Positions 30,767 through 38,575 of a stretch of DNA of 38,742 nt are shown here, piece by piece. Below the pieces are notes generated by a model that saw nothing but the letters and a program-made list of their open reading frames with translations, was not told where the DNA came from and searched no databases. The stretch comes from Barthelona sp. PAP020 (Eukaryota > Metamonada: BaSk clade). The position numbers were made by a program, and so were the translations under genes. The DNA lies in assembly GCA_040182905.1 (NCBI GenBank), contig JARQWU010000071.1, forward strand, positions 1-38,742, read 5' to 3'. The number at the start of each line of letters is the position of its first letter. Positions within the stretch are counted from its first letter, which is position 1.

Positions 30767-31597
30767 ATGTTTGGCGTTTTGATATTAGGAGCAGCTGGAT
30801 GTGGAAAGACAACGTTTGCTACTGCATTGAAAAGTTTTTATCAAGAAATTGGAAGAGATACTTGTTTGATTAATTTAGATCCAGCTGTTACCAGCTTACC
30901 ATATAAACCCGATATAAATATACGAGATTATATAAAATCAGAAGAAATTATGAAAGAAAAAGAAATAGGTCCGAATGGCTCCCTAATTTTTTGTTTAGAA
31001 GAATTTGTCGAAAACAGTGATTGGTTTTTTGAACAATTGGAATCATTTTCCAATCATTATTTGATTTTTGATTGCCCTGGTCAAATTGAAATATTTACAC
31101 ATGGTCAAATATTTACTTTTCTTTTAAAGATTTTTGAAAAGAAAGGAATTCGATTGTGTGCCTGTTGTTTACAGGATGTTGTTTGTGCTTTAGATGCAGG
31201 TAGATATTTGTCTTCATTATTGACTACTCTTTCCATCACAATGAATTTGGAGATTCCACATCTGAATTTTATTTCGAAACTGGATATGTTGAAAACGGCA
31301 CAGGATCCGATGAACCTTATTTTTGATCTAGAATTTATTCTTAAACCATATCCAACATTTAAACTTGCTGATTTGATAACTCAAGAGAATCAAGCTATGA
31401 AAAACTATCACAATCTTTCAGTTGCTTTGTGTGATGTGTTTGATGAATTTGGTTTGGTTTCATTTTTGCCATTGAGTGTGATGGAAAAAGAGAAAATGAC
31501 CATTGCTATTGAGAGCATTGATCATGCAACTGGATACGTCTATACTGAAAAAGAACGAGAAACTTTGGAAGCAATTGCAGAACAGTTGAATATTTGA
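30767..31597 (+). CDS. GPN2: GPN-loop GTPase 2
   Basis: This 276-residue GTPase belongs to the GPN family needed for assembly and nuclear import of RNA polymerases. The ATG at 30767 starts directly at the fold (MFGVLILGAAGCGKTT); three further upstream codons to a TTG are not used. G1 is GAAGCGKTT (8-16), the eponymous GPN is at 68-70 in IGPNGSL, and G3 is DCPGQIE (102-108). NLDPA, the stretch GPNGSLIFCLEEF (GPNGGLLYCMEYL in GPN2) and HLNFISKLDML (HINLLSKMDL) point to GPN2 rather than GPN1 or GPN3. The C-terminal TGYVYTEKERETLEAI matches NGYCFRAQEQRSLEAM. Length is close to the family norm, without a long tail. Confidence 0.9.
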   Translation: MFGVLILGAAGCGKTTFATALKSFYQEIGRDTCLINLDPAVTSLPYKPDINIRDYIKSEEIMKEKEIGPNGSLIFCLEEFVENSDWFFEQLESFSNHYLIFDCPGQIEIFTHGQIFTFLLKIFEKKGIRLCACCLQDVVCALDAGRYLSSLLTTLSITMNLEIPHLNFISKLDMLKTAQDPMNLIFDLEFILKPYPTFKLADLITQENQAMKNYHNLSVALCDVFDEFGLVSFLPLSVMEKEKMTIAIESIDHATGYVYTEKERETLEAIAEQLNI

Positions 31598-31994
31598 TAT
31601 TGTTTTGATAATAGCATGAATATTTGTTTAAATATTTATTATTTTTTGTTATTTTTTATATGTGTAACTGTTTTCGAAATAAATTTTATCAAATTGATAT
31701 CTTTGAAAATTTTTCGCACATTTAATTTGAAATTATATTTTTGGTTTGTTATTGAATGCAAAATATTGTATTATATGATATATTTCCCAATAAAAATGTT
31801 CAAAACCCGTTTATTTATTTATTTTTTTCATTTTGAATTATTGATTTTTCCATTAAAAAAATGTATATTTGTTAGATATCTGATGTGATTTGATGATTTT
31901 TAATGCATTTCAATCATTAAAAGGAAAATCATTTTGTAAATATCTTTGTTATTTTTTACAGGAAGTAGATAGCTACTAAAAATTTATTAAACCA
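31598..31994. other. AT-rich intergenic region
   Basis: This gap is between GPN2 and the nitroreductase gene, both on the plus strand. It contains an open frame at 31616-31888 whose product is only Phe/Ile/Leu/Tyr/Lys-rich noise (see rejected). An 8-base inverted repeat TTTTAATG/CATTAAAA with a 9-base loop (31898-31922) lies ahead of the nitroreductase start. Confidence 0.35.
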
Positions 31995-32636
31995 ATGAAT
32001 CTTCCACAACCAGAGGTTTCCGTACCTCTAGAACATGTATTAATGCAAAGAAAATCTCGAAGAGAATTTTCCAAAATACCCATTTCTATTCAAATAATTT
32101 CAAATATTCTATGGGTAGCATATGGATTGTTGGATAAAAATAACTTAAAACATCATACTGTACCATCAGCAGGTGCTTTATATCCGCTAGAATTATTTGT
32201 ATTAATTTCATTTGACTCTGAATTAGATTCTCATTCAAAATTTTATGAAACAATTCCGAACGGCCTGTATTTATACCATCCGGAAACACATTCATTGGAA
32301 CTGTTTGACATGAAACAAACTGATAGTTATATTCAACATGAACTCTGTAAAAGTGCATTGGGTCAAAGATCGATTGATAATGCAGGTATGGTCATCACCA
32401 TTGTGTCGAATTTACCAAAGATGTCTTGTAAATATAAAACTCGCGCAATTCAATACAGTTTTATTGAAAGTGGTCATTTGGCTCAAAACATATATTTACT
32501 TCTGTCATCATATGAAGAAATTGGATGTGTTGAAATTGGTGCGTTTAAAGACAATGATGTACTTGAAGTTTTGGAATTAGAAGAAGATAAATATCTGCCT
32601 CTGTTGATGTTGGCGGTTGGGAACATTGTTAAATAG
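31995..32636 (+). CDS. SagB-type nitroreductase-family oxidoreductase
   Basis: This 213-residue flavin oxidoreductase belongs to the nitroreductase fold, SagB/McbC-like branch. It opens with QRKSRREFSK, the FMN-binding RxSxRxF motif. PSAGALYPLELFVL, GLYLYHPETHSLEL, the segment YSFIESGHLAQNIYLL and IGAFKDNDVLEVLEL are the order and spacing seen in SagB-type proteins. In bacteria, SagB homologues oxidise azolines to azoles in peptide natural products, working with a YcaO partner; many others stand alone with unknown substrates. No partner gene is seen here. The family is largely bacterial and archaeal, so the gene is probably an old horizontal acquisition. Base composition matches the neighbours, so transfer was not recent. 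It has no signal or transit peptide that I can see. Confidence 0.85.
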   Translation: MNLPQPEVSVPLEHVLMQRKSRREFSKIPISIQIISNILWVAYGLLDKNNLKHHTVPSAGALYPLELFVLISFDSELDSHSKFYETIPNGLYLYHPETHSLELFDMKQTDSYIQHELCKSALGQRSIDNAGMVITIVSNLPKMSCKYKTRAIQYSFIESGHLAQNIYLLLSSYEEIGCVEIGAFKDNDVLEVLELEEDKYLPLLMLAVGNIVK

Positions 32637-32832
32637 CCTCAATTGGAGTTTTTCAAAAAAATTTTCTTTTTTTCTTTTTTTTTTTTTAACAGAATGATTT
32701 AACAAGTATTTTTTATTGACATATTATAAATGAAAAAAATTATTTTTTTTGGAAGATAAAAATATTTACATCTGAAAATTTGGAGATGAATTTTTTGAAC
32801 AAGTTTGGATTTTTGACGATTTTTTCTTTGAT
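32637..32832. other. Upstream flank of the candidate U3 gene
   Basis: This stretch lies between the nitroreductase stop and the candidate U3 snoRNA. It is very AT-rich with long T runs. Promoter elements for the RNA may be here, but I recognise none. Confidence 0.3.
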
Positions 32833-33047
32833 GCAATTTATACTCTTAGGATCATATACTCCTTAAGTATGAATCTTATCTTGTTTCTTAATTGACAAGT
32901 TTTAAACCTTGGAAGATTATTTGCAGCCATACTTTCTGAACGTGAAGTGTACATCATCATTTTTTGATAGATGTTTTGATGACCGTATGTTTGTTGAAGG
33001 ATTAATTTCTTGATTCAAACATAGATTGTATGGCACTATGACGGGGC
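32833..33047 (+). ncRNA. Candidate U3 small nucleolar RNA
   Basis: U3 guides early cleavages of the pre-rRNA. Its diagnostic boxes appear here in order and spacing. The 5' part TATACTCTTAGGATCAT (32839-32855) matches the A'/A region of known U3 (human TATACTTTCAGGGATCAT); GGATCA can pair with the TGATCC near the 5' end of 18S rRNA. A hairpin ATACT/AGTAT follows (32856-32870). A box-B-like GAACGTGAAG (32938-32947; human GAGCGTGAAG) is followed by a hairpin ACATCATCA...TGATAGATGT (32951-32974), box C TTGATGA (32976-32982), and a perfect 8-base stem TATGTTTG/CAAACATA (32986-33023). A box-D-like CTATGA (33036-33041) sits in GGCACTATGAC, close to yeast GGCAGTCTGAC, but the usual CTGA is ATGA. The stretch has more G+C than its flanks. 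Ends are approximate and the call was made by eye. Confidence 0.65.
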
Positions 33048-33213
33048 TTTTGCATTCTTTTTCAATCATAATTAAATAATAAATTGAAATGACAGTGTTT
33101 TTAAGGTTCTTTTTTTTATTATTATGGTGAAATTTCCAGAAAAATGTTCCGCCGTGGATTCAATCAGGCTTCAAAAAAAGAAAAACAATAAACAAAAAAA
33201 TTGTTACAAATAT
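33048..33213. other. Downstream flank of the candidate U3 gene
   Basis: AT-rich sequence between the candidate RNA and the stop codon of the convergent EF-hand gene. A GC-richer word near 33150-33165 (TTCCGCCGTGGATTC) is unexplained; it lies in the 3' flank of the EF-hand gene. Confidence 0.3.
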
Positions 33214-33882
33214 TTATTTTAAAAACATGGCAACACTCATTAAATCTTCTTTGCTAAGCATTGCCATTTGTTGACCGTTGCTAAATCTGGCATGTAAAGA
33301 TTGAACAAGACAAGTCAAAATGCAAACGTTAACAAAAGAAAGATAATCAATAGTCATCATGTTATTTCTGACATATAATCGGATTAAATTCTGACAAGTA
33401 AGAGGACTAACAACAAATCCAACAGTAGCTAGAGCTTGACCAAGCATGGAGGCTTGAATACCCATTCCTGTGGGATCAAATTGAGTATACACACTACGAA
33501 TACGAGTGATAAATCTATCCATCATAGCAAACTCATTAAAATCGATTGTTCCATTATCTGTGTCAAATATTCTGATTAACATTCTTGCAGATTCTTCAGA
33601 AAATCTAGAAGTAGAATTCGAAAAGGCTTGAACTAATTCTGAAACACCAACACTACCAGAACCATCAGTATCAATCATTTGAAACTTTTGTTGGAGAACC
33701 ATCATTTCTTGGGGTTGATAGCCACCAAAAATATTAGTCATGAATTGATTTGGATCAAATCTTTGACGCATTTGATTAAAAGCTTGTTGTTGTTGTTGAT
33801 AATATTGTTGTTGTCCCATCATATTCATGGGTTGATTTTGCATATTTACAGCATATGCATTTGGTTGATGTTGAAAATTCAT
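33214..33882 (-). CDS. Penta-EF-hand-like protein with degenerate calcium sites
   Basis: This 222-residue protein has a Gln/Asn/Met/Tyr-rich N-terminus (about 1-50), like the flexible tails of ALG-2/PDCD6, sorcin and the amoebal Pef proteins, followed by EF-hand helices. The first loop DTDGSGSVGVSE (about 72-83) has a full set of calcium ligands. The second, DTDNGTIDFNE, is one residue short of the standard 12. The third (DPTGMGIQASML) and the fourth region (VRNNMMTIDYLSF) lack most acidic ligands. IDFNEFAMMDRFITRIRSVYTQFD corresponds, in its parts, to the EF2-EF3 linker of ALG-2 (VNFSEF...WQNVFRTYD). Penta-EF-hand proteins act as calcium-regulated adaptors at membranes. Only one robust calcium site is apparent, so regulation may differ. 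Confidence 0.82.
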   Translation of the reverse strand: MNFQHQPNAYAVNMQNQPMNMMGQQQYYQQQQQAFNQMRQRFDPNQFMTNIFGGYQPQEMMVLQQKFQMIDTDGSGSVGVSELVQAFSNSTSRFSEESARMLIRIFDTDNGTIDFNEFAMMDRFITRIRSVYTQFDPTGMGIQASMLGQALATVGFVVSPLTCQNLIRLYVRNNMMTIDYLSFVNVCILTCLVQSLHARFSNGQQMAMLSKEDLMSVAMFLK

Positions 33883-34204
33883 GATGAATACACAAAATGA
33901 AAAAAAAATTGGGAATTGTTTGATGTCAAAACAGGAATTGTCTTGGAAAACCTTTTCGTTTCTTTTTTTCGTAAAAAATCCCTAAAGACTGATTATTTTA
34001 GTTTCAAAAGATCTGAAAATAATGGAATTAAAAAAAAAAAGATTCTTCTGAAAAAATTTCCTAAAACCACTGACAGAAGTTTTAGATTCAATTTATGCAT
34101 TGACAATAATATTATAAGGATCGATTGAAACATTTCAAATTGCTTGAAATGTTTTGAAATGCAATCTTGAAGAAAAAAAAAGGAAATATGGAAATACACT
34201 ACAA
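33883..34204. other. Intergenic region with a hairpin
   Basis: This gap lies between the EF-hand gene start and the stop of the coiled-coil gene, both on the minus strand. Apart from the 11-base inverted repeat listed separately, I see A/T runs only. Confidence 0.35.
34128..34154. repeat. Perfect 11-base inverted repeat
   Basis: AAACATTTCAA (34128-34138) and TTGAAATGTTT (34144-34154) are exact reverse complements around a 5-base loop. The hairpin lies about 50 bases past the stop codon of the coiled-coil gene on the minus strand, so it may be a 3'-end element of that mRNA. Confidence 0.6.
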
Positions 34205-36073
34205 CTAATTTATTTTAAAAGTTTTTTTATTTTTTGATAAGGTCCTTGATATATTTTTTGAATTGTTAGATACAGGAGGTGGTGCAGGTATTGTTTGAAG
34301 ATCCATGTTCATTGAAAGTGACTCCACTTGTTTTCTTAAAAATAACAATTCACTGGTTAACTGTTGTTTTTGAGCAGCTTCTTTTTTATATTTCTCTTTC
34401 AAATTAAATAATTCCTCATCTTTCTTTGCAATTAAAGATTTTAAATCCGCTAAACTTTCTTGAAAAATTTGAAGGGTATCAGTAGTTTCCGTATTTTTTT
34501 GTTCAATAAACCTTTCTTTTTGTTCAATAGTGTTTTGTAAATTCTCTTTTTCACTTGAAATTACTTCAACAGCAATCATTTCAACTTTCAAATCTGAAAT
34601 TTCGTTTTCCAATTTTTCGATAATTTTGAACTGTTTGTAAAGATCCATTTCTAAGTTTTCGCTTTTTGTTTTGTAAGTTAGAATTTTGGCATCTGCTTTT
34701 CTTAGGTTTTCAGTCAATCGATCGATTTTACTTTTAGTTTCTTCATTTTGTTGAATATTTTGATGTTTCGAGGATTTGATAATTGATAATTGAGTCTTTA
34801 AATGATTTATCTCTTCAGATGTCTCTTTTTCAAGTATATTGTACAATTTTGCTTGCTCTTGAATCTCAGCATTAGTTTCATCTTTTAGTTTTGAATACCT
34901 TTCCTTCCAATGATTTATATGTTCTTCAATTTCTCCTTCATATTTATTCATCAATAATCTGTGTTCATCAGCACTTTTCAAACGAGCTGTAGTGGCATCT
35001 CTCAATCGTTCAGATAATTTTCGATTTTTTTGTTGAAGAATTAAGATTTCACAACTAACATTTTCTTGATTTGCACTTTTTAATTGCTCAATTTGAGTCT
35101 TTAAGCCGGTAACATTAACTTGAAGGTCAACATTTTCATTCTTCACTGCAATTAATTGTTTTGATGTGTCTCTTAACCGTTGTTTCAAATCAACGAAACG
35201 TGCAGTCATTTCTTCAGTTTGATCAATGACTTTTCTTTCTAATTTTTGAATGGTCTTATCCTTCGTAACAATCATAAAATCAGAATTATTTTTGTAACTT
35301 CCCAATTCTTCTTCTTTGGCGGCAATTTCATCCTGTAATCGTTCAACCATACTTTTGGACCTTGTTAATTGTAATCTTAATTCTTCAATGGTTTTATCCT
35401 TTTGAACTAACTTATTTTCAAACGCAACAGTCTGATAGTGTGTTGACTCATGCCTTGTATTTAACATTCTATACTCGTGTTGAGTGAATTCCAGTTTTTC
35501 AATTAGATTGGAATTGCGCTTTTCTAATTTTGTAATTCGGGGTAATATATTATCTGAAACTTTTCGAAGATAATTGGAGAACATCGAAAATTCTTGTTGT
35601 AACACAGAAGATGAGCGTGTACGTAAAACTACAATGTCTTCTTGCATCTTTCTTAAACTTGTTTTATTATTTTGTAACTCATTAACTTTTCCAATCAAAC
35701 TGTTTCTTGAACTTCGAATAGTTTCTAATTGTTCCGTCAAATTTTCAATTTTCAATTGCAATGATTCAACAACTTCTTTATGTCTCACTTGTGATTCATA
35801 CATCATTTTACTTAAGTTCTCATTGTCGTCTTCCAATTTATGAAATGCTTTATATTGTAAATTAAATTGATCATTCGAAATTTTCAAATCACTTTCAAGA
35901 TTTCTTATCCGAATTTTCATTTCATCTATCGATGTTTCTTCGTATTCCCTTATTTTTTCATTTAATTTTTGAATTTCTTGTTTTTGGCTTGAAATTTCAC
36001 TATACATGTCATAAGATAATCCACAAAAACTACAAATCGTTCCTGGTGGTACTAAAGTATCATTTGTGGTCAT
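34205..36073 (-). CDS. Long coiled-coil protein, possibly LEKR1-like
   Basis: This 622-residue protein is coiled coil from about residue 25 to 590, rich in Leu, Glu, Lys, Gln and Ser, with a basic Ser/Asn/Lys tail after a short proline stretch (PAPPP). The N-terminus has PGTICSFCGLSYDMYSEI, with Cys14 and Cys17, which resembles the start of vertebrate LEKR1 (ETVCKYCGVSYLILHEF), also a Leu/Glu/Lys-rich coiled coil of similar size. LEKR1 is poorly characterised. I infer a cytoskeletal or centriolar scaffold. It is divergent from another coiled-coil gene with 71 bases between start codons. Coiled-coil content gives many weak similarities, so only the cysteine motif supports the LEKR1 link. Confidence 0.75.
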   Translation of the reverse strand: MTTNDTLVPPGTICSFCGLSYDMYSEISSQKQEIQKLNEKIREYEETSIDEMKIRIRNLESDLKISNDQFNLQYKAFHKLEDDNENLSKMMYESQVRHKEVVESLQLKIENLTEQLETIRSSRNSLIGKVNELQNNKTSLRKMQEDIVVLRTRSSSVLQQEFSMFSNYLRKVSDNILPRITKLEKRNSNLIEKLEFTQHEYRMLNTRHESTHYQTVAFENKLVQKDKTIEELRLQLTRSKSMVERLQDEIAAKEEELGSYKNNSDFMIVTKDKTIQKLERKVIDQTEEMTARFVDLKQRLRDTSKQLIAVKNENVDLQVNVTGLKTQIEQLKSANQENVSCEILILQQKNRKLSERLRDATTARLKSADEHRLLMNKYEGEIEEHINHWKERYSKLKDETNAEIQEQAKLYNILEKETSEEINHLKTQLSIIKSSKHQNIQQNEETKSKIDRLTENLRKADAKILTYKTKSENLEMDLYKQFKIIEKLENEISDLKVEMIAVEVISSEKENLQNTIEQKERFIEQKNTETTDTLQIFQESLADLKSLIAKKDEELFNLKEKYKKEAAQKQQLTSELLFLRKQVESLSMNMDLQTIPAPPPVSNNSKNISRTLSKNKKTFKIN

Positions 36074-36144
36074 CTAAATTATAAAAAAATTTGAAGAACA
36101 TTTTTTTTTTTTGATGTTGAATAGATAATGTAATAATACAAATT

Positions 36145-37059
36145 ATGTCCAATAATAGAATAACAAATAATCAAATTACACTGAAAGATTTATGTAGAAG
36201 TGATCAACAAAAAATTCGTGAATTATTAAATGAAGTAGTCAGACAAAATTCTTTAAATAAAACATTACAAAGTGAAATTGTTAAATTAACAAATGAATTA
36301 AGCAAATATAAATCAAAGGTTGTGACTGTTGACAATTTTGTTCAAACAATCAATGAAACCAGTGAAGCTGCTTCACAAACTAATTTAAAAATTACTAAAG
36401 AGATCTTTACACAATCAATTAGTACTGAACAAAACGACGTATCTATTCAAAATGATGAATATGATGAACCAGTAGATTTTTCAATGATGGATTGTGCTAC
36501 CCAAACTTTACCACCTTCACCTCATAAATTATCAACTGAAAGTTTTAATTTCTCAATGGAACCAAGCATACTGTCTGAAGAATCATTTTTGAGTCAATCT
36601 GGGATATTGATGGAAACACAGAAACCACAAGAACAAAACCCAACATCAATTACCGAGCTTTCTCATTTATTAGTTAATAAGAAAGATAATCGAGAGTGTT
36701 TGGATGATTTTTCTACTTTAGATCTTTCAGTTTCAGACCTTCAAACATATACACCGCCCAATAAAGAATCGGTATCATTTCAACCAGATGTTGATTTATC
36801 CAACATTTCGAATAAAAAAGCAATTTTGGTTGAAGAACATCATAATGTGGAGGATGTTGTTTCATTGAAGACAATGATCACGGAATTGAATAAAAATTTG
36901 AGTAATATTTATCAATTGAACAGTAAAAGTGTTTCTGAAAGTATTTCAACAGACCATAATAATGAAACAATTGAATATTCAAATATTCCACATTTTGATG
37001 AATTTTCGGTGGCTTCACTTGTAGATTTAATTGATTTTATTGATGAACAAGATTATTGA
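36145..37059 (+). CDS. Coiled-coil protein with disordered acidic tail, possibly hinderin-like
   Basis: This 304-residue protein has one N-terminal coiled coil (about 12-60) starting ITLKDLCRSDQQKIRELLNEV. The remainder is Ser/Thr/Asn/Glu-rich and probably disordered, with repeated TQ/SQT words (AASQTN, FTQS, CATQT), and the C-terminus is acidic with a hydrophobic patch (VASLVDLIDFIDEQDY). The motif recalls the SLKDLC..DKRRIANLI-type segment that I remember from vertebrate hinderin (KIAA1328), a centrosome- and SMC3-associated protein; this is a weak, unverified match. Divergent transcription from a 71-base gap with the LEKR1-like gene suggests co-expression. Confidence 0.68.
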   Translation: MSNNRITNNQITLKDLCRSDQQKIRELLNEVVRQNSLNKTLQSEIVKLTNELSKYKSKVVTVDNFVQTINETSEAASQTNLKITKEIFTQSISTEQNDVSIQNDEYDEPVDFSMMDCATQTLPPSPHKLSTESFNFSMEPSILSEESFLSQSGILMETQKPQEQNPTSITELSHLLVNKKDNRECLDDFSTLDLSVSDLQTYTPPNKESVSFQPDVDLSNISNKKAILVEEHHNVEDVVSLKTMITELNKNLSNIYQLNSKSVSESISTDHNNETIEYSNIPHFDEFSVASLVDLIDFIDEQDY

Positions 37060-37348
37060 CCATTTTTTCTTTTTTGTTATGTAAAGTATGAAAATTTTCT
37101 TTTTCTTTGGAATTATTTCCTTTTAATATATTTATACTCAAAAATTGTGTTATTTGAGGATTTTTTTTTAGATTTCTTTTGAATCCGATCGTAAATCAAT
37201 ATTTTTTATTTAATATAAAACTGTTGAAAATTCCTTCTATTGAGTCTTTAAAAGTGTTTTGGGGCAAAACATTGAAAAAGAAGCCGTTTTGTTTTGATAT
37301 TTTTTTTCAAAAAAGAATAAACTCAAACAATTTTTTTTTTTTGAAATA

Positions 37349-38391
37349 ATGAGTGATTCAGGCGTATGTTTTCACAGAAAAATTATTCTAATGTTTAGGT
37401 TTATACCTTTTTGCGTATTAAATTTGTTTCTGGTCAAACTATGATTCGAGTTCATAAGACCGCAACAGCTGAACAAATTATAGAACATATTTGTGAGCTC
37501 AAGGAAATTACTGAGCCAACAAATACTTTTGGTTTGTATGAATTAAAGCCTGAAGGTCCTGTTGTTCTTCACAAAAATGCCACTCCTTGTTCTTTAATTA
37601 ATCGTTATCAAAAGAATGAAGCATTTTTATTGTTTGAAAAAAGATATTTTATGACACCTGGTGAACCCATACAATGTCCTTCTACTCGTATTTTTGTATA
37701 TGAACAATCTCGTGTTGACGTTGTTACTAGTAAATATTTCTGTTCTGAAGAAGATGCTGTTCAATTGGCTGCTTTAACTGTTCAAGTCAATTTTGGGGAT
37801 CATCGTCCTGATTCTCATCAAGTTGGTTTGTTATCAAAGAAGATCGCTGACTATGTTCCTGTTAAGTTATTAGAGAATCATACTGTTCAAGAATGGGAGG
37901 AAATGATTTTGGAAAAACACAAAGAACTTGTTGGTGTTTCCAATGATGAAGCTAAGAAACAATATTTGGACATTTGTCGTTCTTGGCCTTGTTATGGTTG
38001 TGAATTTTTCCCAGCAAAGTATCAATCTGATGGAGACCGTTCTGAAGGTTTGCCTAAAGACATTTATTTAGCTGTAAGTGTTAATGGTATTCAAGTGTGT
38101 AACATGCAAAAAGAAATCGAACAAACTTTCATTTATGATGATATTATTTCATGGGGTACTTCACCCAAAACTTTTGTTTTCAGTTATGGAGACTCTCATG
38201 CAAGCAGAAGACATTCTTTTTCTACTAAAGAAGGTACAACAATTGCTCTTTTAGTTCAAGGATATGTTAATCTTATTATTTTGAAACTTCAAGGTGAGAA
38301 TAATGCTGTTGATGATATGGTTGATGATCCCGACTTTGGTGATGAGGATCCTGATAATTATGAATTCATTGAGGAGACTAAAGATGAATAA
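37349..38391 (+). CDS. FERM-domain protein (two exons, 335 residues)
   Basis: Exon 1 is 37349-37363 (MSDSG) and exon 2 is 37399-38391, joined across a 35-base intron. Splicing gives VYTFLRIKFVSGQTMIRVHK, the proper first beta strands of a FERM F1 lobe; without it the frame has no ATG near its beginning. F1 (about 1-95) is ubiquitin-like. F2 (about 115-215) has AVQLAALTVQVNFGDH and YLDICRSWPCYGCEFF, similar to the F2 lobes of talin and MyTH4-FERM myosins (YGAEFF). F3 (about 225-310) is a PTB/PH-like lobe ending in VQGYVNLII. An acidic Asp/Glu tail follows. There is no rod, motor or kinase region, so it is a free-standing FERM adaptor, probably linking membrane lipids or receptor tails to actin. 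Confidence 0.88.
37364..37398 (+). other. 35-base spliceosomal intron
   Basis: The donor is GTATGT and the acceptor is TTTAG, with a branch-like TTCTAAT eight to fourteen bases before the end. Removing it keeps phase 0 between codons GGC and GTT and creates an ATG-initiated FERM frame. Retention would shift the frame and meet a TGA soon after. It is the only intron I can support in the window. Confidence 0.85.
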
Positions 38392-38575
38392 ATAAATAGT
38401 TTTTGTAAGTGTAAAATAATTTATTTTTTTTCTTGAGTAAAAGGTTTTTTTATCTATTTGTTCGAAAGTTTTTAGGTTTATCCTTGGCCAATAAAATGTG
38501 AAGTTAAAGGATTGGATTCTTTCAAAACAGAGGAAAATGTCGGACTTGTTTGTTTGTTGATTGTTTAAGTTAATC

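Noticed and set aside
31616-31888. ATG-initiated 90-codon frame just after GPN2, hydrophobic product
   Set aside because: Composition is only what A/T-rich DNA encodes (Phe, Ile, Leu, Tyr, Lys), there is no family motif, and it fits a 3' flank better than a gene.
32917-33069. 50-codon minus-strand frame starting at an ATG, with ordinary-looking composition
   Set aside because: It overlaps the U3 candidate. The structured RNA explains the higher G+C, and no protein family fits.
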